Positions 9,957 to 20,150 of a stretch of 34,448 bases of DNA are shown in pieces (the stretch's first letter is position 1; every line of letters begins with the position of its first letter). The notes under the pieces were generated by a model that did no database searches, was not told the DNA's origin, and saw nothing but the letters and a program-made list of their open reading frames with translations. The translations under genes were made by a program, and so were the position numbers. Source of the DNA: Trachelipus rathkii (Eukaryota > Arthropoda > Malacostraca > Isopoda > Trachelipodidae). Where the stretch lies: the NCBI GenBank assembly GCA_015478945.1, contig JABUQX010125886.1, positions 1 through 34,448 of the forward strand, read 5' to 3'.

Positions 9957-10465
9957 GCGCACACGTGAAGCAACTACAAAGTCACTGCGCACATATGAAA
10001 CACAAAGTCAATCTTTGCGCACACGAGAAAAAAAATCAATTGATCACACGTAAAGCAACTACCAAGGTCACTGCGCACATATGAAATGAACTGGGCACGT
10101 TTAAATTGAACAAAAAGCGCAGGTGTGAAAAACAAATGCCACGTCCTTGAAATGAACTGCGCACGCTTAAAATGAACAGCGCAGTGTGAAACAGAATTGC
10201 GCTACTCTTGAAGATGAACCTGCGCACAGTTTAAGTGACAGCCGCAGGTGTGAAAAACAGAATGCGCAGGCTCTTGAAACGAACTGCGCACGTTGAAAGT
10301 GAAAGCGCAGGTATGAAAAGCAAAGATGCGCACGGATGAAGTTCAATACAGCCGCCTCCATCCGTTCCCGCTTTGCTAGCAGCCACTGCAACCCGAAAAC
10401 CGTTCCGCACTGCACCCACGCACTTTTGTGCTACCGCTTTGAACCACTGCCTTTACAACTCAACA
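9957..10465. repeat. TGCGCA-rich minisatellite, right half (inverted)
   Basis: Same units as the left half in reverse complement: CTGCGCACACGTGAAGCAAC and CACTGCGCACATATGAAA forms near the centre, AACTGCGCACG plus AAAATGAAC forms farther out, and the GC-rich CGTTCCGCACTGCA zone near 10395-10420. It is about 130 bp shorter than the left half. Minus-strand open frames at 10036-10227, 10167-10415 and 10231-10419 are translations of the repeat. Confidence 0.85.
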
Positions 10466-10469
10466 CTGC

Positions 10470-11740
10470 ACGAATAAAGATTGCTTAAGCAATGCAATAT
10501 GCCAAAAAACACCTTCGCAACGTGCACAATAAGATTTTTATTAGAATGCAAATTTGGTCCGGCGTTTGTGTCTGAGGAGCGTAATTTGTGTATCTATCTC
10601 CCTACTGAAATTAGTTTAAATAAATAGAATTTTGGTAATACTGTAAAAATCGATCCCAAATATTATCATTATTATATTTAGAATAAAAGGACCAATAGTA
10701 TATTGGTGAGAAATTTCAATTATGCAAAAAAATAGGCTCGGAAATTTACTCATATAGTAAATAAAGCAATATCTAATGAATTATCATAAATACGAGAAGA
10801 CATTTTGGTAACTAATTCACAAATAGCAATTAAAAGAATATACGAAAAAGATTTCAAAATGCAAAATAAGGAAATAAGAAGGTCAATTATTTAAATTGGT
10901 CAAATTTGTAACCGTAAATACAAAGTAAGGTACAATTTTCCAAAACAATTTCAAAATTGGCAAAATTTTAAAGAAATTATTTTACTTAATTGCAAAAATT
11001 ATGTACTCTCCTCGTTAAATTTGAAAATAAGTTAAATACACATTTTTACGCATAGGAGGTAGTTTGGTTAGCTCTTTAAACTGTGATAGATTTAAATTTG
11101 TCTTGAAATTACGAATGCTGGAGAACATGCACCCCAAAAATAAATATGAAAGAAACAAAAATAACTTACTATGTATACAATCAGGAGGACAGTACGGGTT
11201 AAGTCGTTGGTTCATTGGAAATTGTTTCCTTTCCACAGTAATTGAAGTTACCTTCTTTCAATCAACAGTTAGTTACTGGGTAAACTTCTCTTCACCTACG
11301 TAGGACTTGATTAATATACAGATACAACCGATACGAAACCACACAGTTTAAATCACAATTTAATTTGAATAGTTAACACTTGAAAAGAAAAAAATGATCA
11401 AAGCGAGAGAGTAAATATGAGATTCACCAACGATATTCACGAAATCAAAAAGGCAAAAGACAGATTCACAAACGGTATTCACGACACGAAGGCAAAAAGG
11501 CAAAGACCTTGATTTAAGCAATTTTTTTACCGAGTGAAATTTTACATAACTTTTTTCCTTTCAATTCAAAAAGGAACATCTCTCCATTTTTAACTCAAAA
11601 CAAGATGAATAATGAAATAACGATAAAATCATTAGTTCACTTTTTGAACATTTGACACAACAATTGAAGAAGTGAGAAGAGTGTGACTAATATTTTGAGA
11701 ACTAAAGATTAAATTTTAATAATATATATTATTTGTAAAG
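10470..11740. other. Unrecognised inner part of the right arm
   Basis: Reverse complement of 7830-9240. The minus-strand open frame 11236-11015 contains LSQFKELTKLPPMRKN, matching the left-arm block, but no family is recognised. A two-copy near-tandem repeat of about 41 bp is visible at about 11420-11500 (AGATTCACCAACGATATTCA, then AGATTCACAAACGGTATTCA, each followed by an AAGGCAAA string). A related doubled AAGGCAAA pattern occurs in the left arm around 8150-8245. Confidence 0.5.
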
Positions 11741-11754
11741 GTATTACATGGCAA

Positions 11755-11850
11755 TGTAGGGGGCCGAAGCAGGACCGGGGGAACAGAAGGGGGGGACGTT
11801 TTCCATTTTACCCCGTTAGGGGAGGGGCGGAGGAAAACCCCCGCGACACC
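11755..11850. other. G-rich patch (right arm)
   Basis: GC-rich segment just upstream of the PLE-A RT fragment, with runs of 4-7 G and a C-rich end. It aligns in reverse complement with the left-arm patch at both ends (TACATTG side and CCGCCCCTCCC side), but the middle differs strongly. Confidence 0.6.
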
Positions 11851-11862
11851 CAAATACAAATA

Positions 11863-13720
11863 TTGTACGGATTACCAAAAGTACATAAACCTGACTGCCC
11901 GGTCCGTCCAATCTTATCTTCTAATGGCACTGTTAATTGCAACCTATCAAAAATTTTCGTTCCAATATTAGAAAATTTAACATCTAATGAATATTCAGTA
12001 AAGGACACTTTTTCCTTCGTCAATGAAATAGTTAACTTTCCAAATGCCAATAATTATTATATGGCAAGTTTCGACGTTCAAAGTTTATTTACTAACGTGC
12101 CATTAGATGAAACTTTGGAAATCATATTAAATTCATTGTTCAGAGATTCTTCTACAATACATGGTCTAGACAGACAAAGCTTTAAGAGTTATTTCATTCA
12201 TCAAAGAATTTATATTCATGTTTAATGGTTAATTTTATAACGGACTAGATGGTGTCGCTATGGGCAGTCCTTTAGGTCCAAACGCGCTTTAGTCACATCT
12301 CATGTGATTTTATAAAAAATGGGTTAAATGACGATGTCCAGAAGATTTAAACCTATATTGAAGGAGTATTGGTGACGACTCCTTGTCTTCTTTTAAGTCT
12401 GAACGATCATGTTATTAAGTTTTCAATATGTCAATTAAAAACCCGACATATAAAATTCACTGTGGATGGAGATCACAAAATACTTCTTTGGCATTTCTGA
12501 TATCGATATATGCAAGGATAACAAAAAATTTCACACCATTTTGCGTACATATTAACTTTTACTGTGAATTGACAAGCCTTTGGCTTTCTCATCTATCTAC
12601 ATTCTACAGTATTTTTTAAAATCAACTTAATTAACACTCTTTTTGATGACAGGGGACACAAAATTTCGTCATCTTATGTTTAATTTTACCAAAAAGAACG
12701 TTTAATTCTTGTTGTGAAGACATTATTTACTTGGCTAGAACGCGGTTCCCAGATGATTTTATCTGGATTATTGACTCAAAGCTTTCGATAAAAGTTACTT
12801 TGTTGCAGTTCTCAAAAATTTGACAAGTATAAAATCTTCAATACTAAAAATCCGAAGCTGTTTATCTGGCATATGTTGTTATTATGATGTTTGCACATAT
12901 TGTGTGGGTATGTTAATTTGTGGAGACGACTGATTAATCCGAAATTCGTCGTAAAATTGACGTAGTATTTTATATACAACTCAAACTTATCTCACAGTTC
13001 TATTATGTTTAGATCTAGTATTGTTGAGTGAGATAATCTCTCAACATATTAGTGGAGTGAGGAACTATTTTATATATTACTAAAGTATAAACTCCCATTA
13101 CCTTGTAATGGCTTCAAATCCAGATAATATAATACATCAATATAGTAGTGACGGTGGACTGCGATGCACCTACCAGGAAAGACAATACGAAGTCTTTCCA
13201 CAGCGTATGCTGGTTAAGGAGCCAGATAAAAGGTTGATATCCTTTCTTAGAGACTCTAGGTGAGTCATTTTACATGTGTCATTGTCCTCCCTGATTTCGA
13301 GCTTATAGTAGCGTCTTCTCTGTCAGGAAGGCCTACAGTGCATACCAGGATACCAATTGTTGCGATATTGTCCCAAACTGAGGAGAGGAATCCGATCTTC
13401 AGCTGTTAGAATCCTTTATACTTTCAGATTACAGCTCATAATGAAATCTAAATTTTCTACAATTCTTTTAATACTTAAGTGAGATTTTGTTGCAAATTAA
13501 GAACTCTTTTAATGTCACTCTTCATCCCATTAATTTATTAATATTTATTATTTAATTTATATTATTTTAAATTTTATTGATGATTATAATATTATTTATT
13601 AAACTTTTATCATTATTTTTAAGACCTTGAAAAATGGGAAGAAAAATTCTTGCCCGAAACTAGTCGGCTAAATAAATGATTTAAAATGTTTAAATTCGTT
13701 TTGTTAATACTCGCTATCAA
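11863..13720 (+). pseudogene. Penelope-like element A: 5'-truncated RT and relic GIY-YIG region (right arm)
   Basis: The best-preserved coding text in the window. Frame 11863-12225 is open for 120 codons: YGLPKVHKP (11866-11892), RPILSSNGTVNCNLSK, then YYMASFDVQSLFTNVPLDE with the catalytic Asp of RT motif A at 12073-12075. After a frameshift, DGVAMGSPLGP (motif B) is at 12248-12280 and GDDS, a damaged motif C, is at 12371-12382. A further shift gives HIKFTVDGDHK (motif D region) at 12447-12479. The endonuclease part is only traceable by alignment to the left arm (13140-13215, 13370-13430). The N-terminal RT part is absent and the GC-rich patch abuts the truncation. The copy cannot encode a working protein as written. 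Confidence 0.87.
13623..13669 (+). ncRNA. Structured 3' tail motif of PLE-A, hammerhead-like (right arm)
   Basis: Plus-strand copy of the 5994-6040 motif: CCTTGAAAA, a GGGAAGAA / TTCTTGCCC stem, CGAAAC, TAGTCGGC. The stem is kept in both arms. Core identity to a hammerhead is partial. Confidence 0.3.
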
Positions 13721-13724
13721 TATT

Positions 13725-14180
13725 GAGTGTATATATACTAAATATATATAATATATCTATATATAGTAGTGTGGGTGATATATATATAGTGATATATATA
13801 ATATATATAATATATATTGTGTATGTGTATATATATGTAGTCTATTATATATATTTTGAGGCTTTTATCGAATATCTTTAGTTCAATTACAATTAAGTTT
13901 AGATAGTTTAATTAAGTGGTAATATACTCTTATTATCTATTTGTATTATAATAAAATATTTATATATATTTAATTTTATATGTTTAAATGTAAAATAACA
14001 TTGATTATTTAGGTTATTAAAGATATATATGTATATGTAAATAAATAAAGTATATATATAATATACATATATGATATATATAATATTATTATAAAGTTAT
14101 ATACTTATTGTATATATATAATATATATAATATATATATATTATTATATTATTATATATTTTAAATATATATTTATATGT
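13725..14180. repeat. (TA)-rich tract between PLE fragments (right arm)
   Basis: TA runs at 13725-13860 and 14040-14180 flank an AT-rich but non-repetitive piece (13865-14035) that has no evident match in the left-arm tract, which is shorter. Confidence 0.8.
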
Positions 14181-14259
14181 GAATATGTTCAATAATAGTT
14201 TTTATAGTTATAGTATTTAAGTATATATTTGTATAATAATATATAAATAAGTTATTTTT

Positions 14260-15560
14260 TTTTTGTGTGAATAATGGTGTCAATGTAAAAACAATTAATT
14301 TGTATAGGCTTTTCAAATGAGCTCTATACCAATCGTATTCCGCATTGCATGCGTACAATTAATGATCAGTATGTTCCTCCTTATCATTATGCCATCAAAA
14401 TGTTTCAACTAGGTGTATATACGCTTGTTCCTGTGCTTCCTCTTGCATCATATTATTAGTGATATCAATATAGAATAATTATTTTAAAACTGAACGTATT
14501 TATCTGCCTCTCCTCTTTCATTAAAATAGTTTATGATATTAAGTCACGGCTTCTACTTAAGAGCTATACCCCATTTGTATGCAACCACCATAATCATATT
14601 GCCACTCAGTGTCGCTGTACTGGTGTATATTGTCAGTGATTAAAATAATTGTATCATCTTGTAGATGTTGTTATGCGATTGTGAGTAGTTTGTTGCGAGC
14701 CTATTGATGATTGATCTTTTTAATTGATTTCAGCCCTGCTTAGATTTCGCAGGAATTAATTCCCTATCCTCTAGCATGCTAATAGTATCCTATTTTACAT
14801 TTATTCACCATGCTATCCAATATATTCTTGTTTGCCTTTAGACTAGCACCGGATTGTTAATGAGGTTATGAGCCCAGCTCCTCCCGTATGAAGAAAGATC
14901 TATTGAGCGATTTATATAGCTGTTTAGAGTGGCAAGGAATCTCACCAATCCCTTTATCTACATATCTCCACACCTCGCGTATACCATTACTACATTTAAG
15001 AATTGATCACTATGGTCTTTACAGAGCGAAACATGCTTCGACTAAAAAATTATGTAATCCGTAACCCACTTTATGTAGTTTATACATGTTTCATATTTCA
15101 AGCCAAACAACTACACGATTTAAAAATTTTGTTAATTTCTCGTATAATTAGAATCCATCATTATTTATCTAATTCTTCTCAACTGCTCAGTGATCATGAC
15201 AGTTCGAGACCCAGTTATCACGTTTGGATAATTCAAAATATTGTTTTCCAATGTTGTTTTATAGAACCTGATAATAGTGTGTGTGGATACTTAAGTGATA
15301 CTATATATATATATATATATATATAACACTTTTTATAAATACATCCAAATTGCTCAACATTGTTATTTTATCTTCATTGGCATATTTATAGTGGCTTTTA
15401 AAATGCTTTTGAACATTATCCTTATGATAGGGTGAACATCTGTACACTCTATATCTTCTGAATAACTGATCTGACAACACTTACTCTAATTATTACGAAA
15501 AAAATTGGTGTAGGTTTTTAACCATAAAAAGTATCAATCCTTTCATATCTATATTTTAAC
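14260..15560 (+). pseudogene. Penelope-like element B, 3' part (right arm, strongly scrambled)
   Basis: Matches the left-arm PLE-B fragment in reverse complement at many short blocks. These include the GGCTTTTCAAATGA-type block at 14308-14325; ATATTCTTGTTTGCC...ACTAGCACC near 14820-14850 (GIY-YIG core region); GCTGTTTAGAGTGGCAAGG near 14920-14938; and an identical run encoding AKQLHDLKIL at 15102-15131. It is about half as long again as the left copy owing to scattered insertions. The open frame 15003-15326 reads through this relic and is not an independent gene. A 15590-region CTCGCTATCCATCTTCA block matches 4718-4735. Confidence 0.65.
15299..15328. repeat. (TA)n run present only in the right arm
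   Basis: GTGATACTA is followed by about a dozen TA units and then AACAC. The left-arm counterpart reads GTGATAGTATAACACC with no expansion (near 4920-4935 on the minus strand). Confidence 0.8.
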
Positions 15561-15744
15561 TGAGACTCGCTATCCATCTTCAGTAAATTAAGAGTTAGCT
15601 ACATTAATAAGAATAACATTTTTAATTCAAAACTATTTAAATAATTACCTTACATCTAAGTAAATATGTAGTTTTTAGTGTTATGCCTTCTTTAGTATAT
15701 TGTTTAAAAATTAACCAGATTTATTAAAATTAGAAACGTTTGTA

Positions 15745-15830
15745 AATTAAATTATATAATTAAATATATATTATATTAATAATATATAATATATTATATA
15801 TATATATAAAAGTTCTACAATTGTAAGAGA
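15745..15830. repeat. (TA)-rich tract outside the right palindrome end
   Basis: AT/TATA repeats directly after the last alignable block of the palindrome, mirroring the longer TA tract at 4081-4594. Confidence 0.75.
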
Positions 15831-18590
15831 ATATGAATTTAAGATGTTCTTCGAATGTATTACTAACTATATATATATTTTATATTTAAAAAGACTCCTA
15901 AATTTTTTTTTATAAAAATAGCTGATTTTATTCGGAAACTAAAGTATTACGGTATTAATTATTATATAATGTATGTTGAATTACAAAATGTTATATAAAT
16001 ACTGAATAGAATAAAATATATAGTATTGGTTATATAAGTATTTCAGTGAATACTATATATTAATTATTTTATTATAAATAAGTTAATGTATATTATATGG
16101 TAAATGATATAAGTCAGTTATTATAAATAAAGCGATATAAGTAAATAATTGAAGTTTAGTGAGTGAGGGGTAACTAAATATAGTACTATACTTATAGTTT
16201 GGATAGTATTATAGAGTGTGGGCCATAACCTTGAGAGTAGTATTTTTTGAGTTATGACAATAGTAGTGTAGTATAGTCTGTTAACTTGCTTTCATTGCTT
16301 TATATTAGGTCCTACTATATATAGTAAATCATTCATGTCAGATTACTTACCATCGACAACTTCCTAACAAATTCATTTATTCTTAATGAATAATCACAAT
16401 GTTAATTATTTTATTTCTTTTTACTTTTCGGTTCAAAATTCAATAAATCATCGAGTATAAAAAATAAATTAAGTATTGATTTTTACTATATCATAATAAA
16501 AACAATATAAAAAATGTATTTCATTATACTAAAATAAAGGGATCATAATGTCTTTTCAATAGATAATACATATACATATTAATAATATAGTGTATGTTTA
16601 ATACATGAATAAATATATTAACATTATTTTCGACGATTTCGACGTATTTAAAAATATTAGATATTAATAACAATCTCTTATTAACTATATTATACTTCCT
16701 TGTGCATCTCCAAACTTTGAAAGCGTTTGATGTAATAACTATAACGTTTGGTGTGTATGAGACATAATAAAGACTCTCTACTCAAGAGCCAAGTTTACAG
16801 TCGAACATTTCATTTTGTGATTCTATGTATAATTTCAAAAGCCTATTTCTATTAACACATTTTAAATTTTGTATTTATGTTACGTTCTCATTCTTTATTT
16901 CATTTTGCAAAAGTTTTTCAAAGAAATTGGCTGTTAAAAAGAAGAAAAGCAGTAATAAATAAATAAATATGTATAAAAGATTACAATTAACGTTGTACTC
17001 CTTTAGCTCTACAAGTTTTCAACAACTTCAATTCGCAATATAATAAAAATTAATTAAGAAATTAACAATCACTGAACAATCATTCAATCCCTATATTCTT
17101 AGATTGGGGAATCGTGATGAGCGTAACATATATATTTATAACAATGAGAGAGACAGAGATTGATATATAGTTTTGACTTAGTCACATTGTTTAACTATAA
17201 ATATAGTAATTAAGATAATTCTTCTTCAAAATAAATAACCTTATACTCATTTGCTCGCTGCACATGGTGGCCGAAGAGGTGGTAGTGTAGAGCCAGCTAT
17301 AATATGATATAGTCGTTCTGAATCCCATCAAGCGAGCCTATCTAATGTAATAATTTCAAAAATTATTTGATCAGAAGATGAGTATATTTCAGCCCCTTTT
17401 GTGCTATCCAGATCGAAAAGAACAATCTGTACATGATGTGATCGAGCGACGGAATCTGTCGATCGGAGCAGTTATATCTTATGCAGAGGATTGGGCATGA
17501 GGCTTCGCTGACCATCAAGACACCTGTAGAGCGTAATTGCGCTTCCCTTAGAAATTTAAAGTTTTTGCAATATTAAATTAAATTTACTTCTCACTTGTAA
17601 TTTAACATCTTATATTAAAAAATAATTTTCATTTTAAAAAGAAATTGTGCTCAGAAAAACCATCTAGTTTTTGTGCTCCGGCTATTTCCTCAGTATGTTC
17701 TATATCCCATCTCAATGGGTATTATGCTTAAATATAATTGTCTAAACTTCTTATGAAAATCTATTGAGACATTTCATCATAAAATCATTTTTGAGTGTTA
17801 TGTTGAGTTATTATAAATCTTCAAACTTAAACTTCACAATACTAACTTCGTCTCTGAAAAACCAGTAATTTTCAACAGCCAAAATGTTGTGATTGTCTCT
17901 TCCTAAACTTTCTATCCTTACACCCTTGCATATCACACAACTTAGAACATTAATTAATTATCTATATCCCACGAGTCCATCTCCTATATTTGATAGTTCC
18001 CTCTTCGCCTTCCCCTCCTGGTTTTTACCGACAAGCATGCCATTTACTCGATGAATCTCACTCGTCGAACATATCCCAGGCACTCAGCACCAGATCTATT
18101 ATCACCTTATTAGTAAGTGTTAACCGATATATGACTTTCAGATATTATAGCTATACCAATGTATTCCCTCCTTGTTTCTTATCTTACGACGACTTTATTT
18201 ATATATTAATCCTTCCGTTATAGCATGCGTTTTCTCAGTGTCTTATTGTACTCCTATAGTAATTTATCTTTCTAACTTTATAATTATCCAAAGGTACTCT
18301 AGTAAGGGATCCCGTTCAATAAGGGTAGTATTCCTATCTAAATCCTACATATTTATTAATGTATAGTGGGTTATATAATCGGACACCCCAAAATTGTAGA
18401 AAAATCTTATTTATATATATATAAATTTGAAATACATAATAAATATAAACACACTTCATAAATTTGAGATTTTTCAAATTATAGCCTAAAACTATGTTAG
18501 TATAAGAAGCCAGTTAATTCCATGTCTGACTCCTCATAGGTTCATAATTCATCTAACTAAACGTCCGGCTCTACGTAGTAATAGCTATCC
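15831..18590. other. Mostly AT-rich stretch without recognisable gene
   Basis: AT-rich throughout, somewhat richer in GC around 17240-17540 and 17940-18130. Overlapping open frames at 17990-18366 have no recognisable motif and are explained by pyrimidine-rich text. No inverted match to the sequence left of 4595 was found. Confidence 0.6.
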
Positions 18591-18597
18591 GCCTATC

Positions 18598-18845
18598 ATG
18601 TGCATCATACGTCATCTAATGAAGTACTTTCTTCTTTACTTCTTCTTTCTCCTTTTACTTCATTCTTCCATATTTCTATCTATATCTTCTGTTCATCTTT
18701 ACATACTTCGTATATACTGTTCTTCATTCTATTTACTTATTACTTTACTTTCTTCTTCGTCTTTATCTTCATCTCTATTTTACATATTATTCTTCATCAT
18801 TATCTATTGTTGTCCTCCTTACTCCTTACTTCTCTTCTTTTTTGA
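18598..18845. repeat. Pyrimidine-rich low-complexity tract
   Basis: About 250 bp of degenerate TTC/TTA/CTT text with almost no G on the + strand. Two overlapping frames are open throughout, giving Leu/Ser/Phe/Ile-rich peptides, as expected from composition. Such purine/pyrimidine asymmetry can favour triplex structures. Confidence 0.7.
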
Positions 18846-19214
18846 AAGTACCTCATAAGTGACTATATAAATTTATAAATAAGTACAAGTTAAAATTTTT
18901 ATTAAGACATGAAAAGACTGAATATATATAAGGCAAGCAAACAAATATATTCAAAAATATTATGACCCAATCATAAGTGATATAAGGCAATCAATAGCTT
19001 GTAGGCGATACATAAATTGAGCCATCAGAAGCTGAGGCATCAAAGTTGAGCATGCCAAAATCATTGTGATTTGTGTGAGTAAACATGTACTTAACACCCT
19101 GATGTTAGTGTGTTCATATATATTTTATTAATATATTAATGATCACTATTGAACATTTGCCAGTGTTACATTCTCATGTTATAGTTTGTATGTAGTTGTA
19201 TAATAATGTGGTAA

Positions 19215-19445
19215 ATATAACTATATATATTAAGTGTCTTATGGTAGTAGAGTGTAAGTGGTCTATAGGGTTGAGTGTAAGTGGTCTATGATGAGTGTAT
19301 AGTGTCTAGTGGGTGTTGATAGTATATATGTGTGGTATATAATAGATATAGTCATAGTGTAGATATATGTTGTGTGTGAACATGTATGTAGTGTGTACGT
19401 GTATATAGTAGGTACGATATGAATATTGTGTTGAGTGATCATTTA
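19215..19445. repeat. G/T-rich, C-poor low-complexity tract with a direct repeat
   Basis: The + strand is dominated by GTGTA, GTGTG and TATA strings with very little C. GAGTGTAAGTGGTCTAT occurs at 19250-19266 and again at 19273-19289 (23-bp spacing), and further decayed units (GAGTGTATAGTGTCTAG) follow. This suggests a decayed minisatellite. Confidence 0.65.
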
Positions 19446-19864
19446 AAGTTAGTTATATGTTTTAAGATTAAGTCCATATATTGTCAGGTAGTGTGCTAGT
19501 GATGTGTGGTATATAATTTAAGACTCTATAGTCAGGGTATGTGTTATGATGTATGTCTATTGTGATAGTATTGGTGTTGTATATAATATTATAGTGAAAC
19601 TTAAGAAGCCTGTAACCCGCGTCATGATATCTTTCGAAAACTAAGATATGGATGCGACAGAAAATTGAGTTGTGATGTTGCATTATGGATATCATGGCTG
19701 ATAAAATGTTGTATGGAAAATTGAGAAGTAAAAAAATTATTAATTTTTTTTTTATTTATTTTTATACTCTTTCATAATCTAGGTACAAGAAAACTATAAC
19801 ATATTTAGAATCAGGCGTATGAGATATATTTTATTGAAGGAATTTGTATTTTAACCAAAGAATA
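19446..19864. other. AT-rich stretch without recognisable gene
   Basis: The minus-strand open frame 19468-19695 has no recognisable motif and is rich in Ile, Tyr, His and Asn, as expected by composition. A T run lies near 19740-19760. Confidence 0.55.
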
Positions 19865-20150
19865 CCCCAGCGGTTTAAACTCAAAAGTTGCTCAGATAGT
19901 AGTTCGGTGTTCATATCTGCGTGACCTCCTGGAACGACCGCCTAGCGGGTGAGGAATGCATTGTCCCCATTTCCCCCGCTCGGGTGGTGCGTCGTTCCGG
20001 ATGACCTCCCGCTGTGCTTTTGGTGTAATTCGGGTTTTGTCGCTGGTGTCCGTCTCGGCCCCTTGCCTTCGCTCATAGGTGTTGGAAAGACGTCCCCCCC
20101 TGTAGGTTAGGCCCTACCGAGTCTCGGCTCCAGTACACGCACCTACTTAA
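19865..20150. other. GC-richer island with nested stems, unidentified
   Basis: Sharply GC-richer than both flanks. GGAACGAC (19931-19938) pairs with GTCGTTCC (19991-19998), and inside it AGCGGG (19944-19949) pairs with CCCGCT (19975-19980). No frame stays open across the island. It could be a repeat fragment or a structured noncoding RNA gene. I cannot assign a family, and it does not fit a tRNA. Confidence 0.4.

Larger units (their letters stand above)
9957..15741. repeat. Right arm of the ~11-kb imperfect palindrome
   Basis: Inverted copy of the left arm with the same content in mirrored order. It is longer mainly because the PLE-B portion and the TA tract before it carry extra bases (14280-15300 is about 1 kb, against about 0.65 kb in the left arm). 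The unpaired spacer between the arms is about 60 bp (9894-9956). Its exact edges are uncertain because the centre lies inside a minisatellite. Confidence 0.92.

Noticed and set aside
9255..10465. Possible CRISPR array
   Set aside because: Units are tandem and degenerate without unique spacers, there is no cas gene, and the context is an animal-type retroelement locus.
15003..15326. 107-codon plus-strand open frame as a new gene
   Set aside because: It contains AKQLHDLKIL and aligns with the left-arm PLE-B endonuclease tail, so it is a frameshifted PLE relic.
15831..16000. Possible extension of the palindrome beyond the TA tracts (AGATGTTCTTCGAA near 15864 against the minus strand near 4055)
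   Set aside because: Only about 12 bases resemble each other and the following text does not align.
18598..18858. Two overlapping hydrophobic frames resembling membrane proteins
   Set aside because: The Leu/Phe/Ser/Ile content follows from the pyrimidine-rich repeat.
19865..20150. rRNA or tRNA fragment in the GC-rich island
   Set aside because: No cloverleaf or T-loop consensus, and no rRNA segment that I can recognise.
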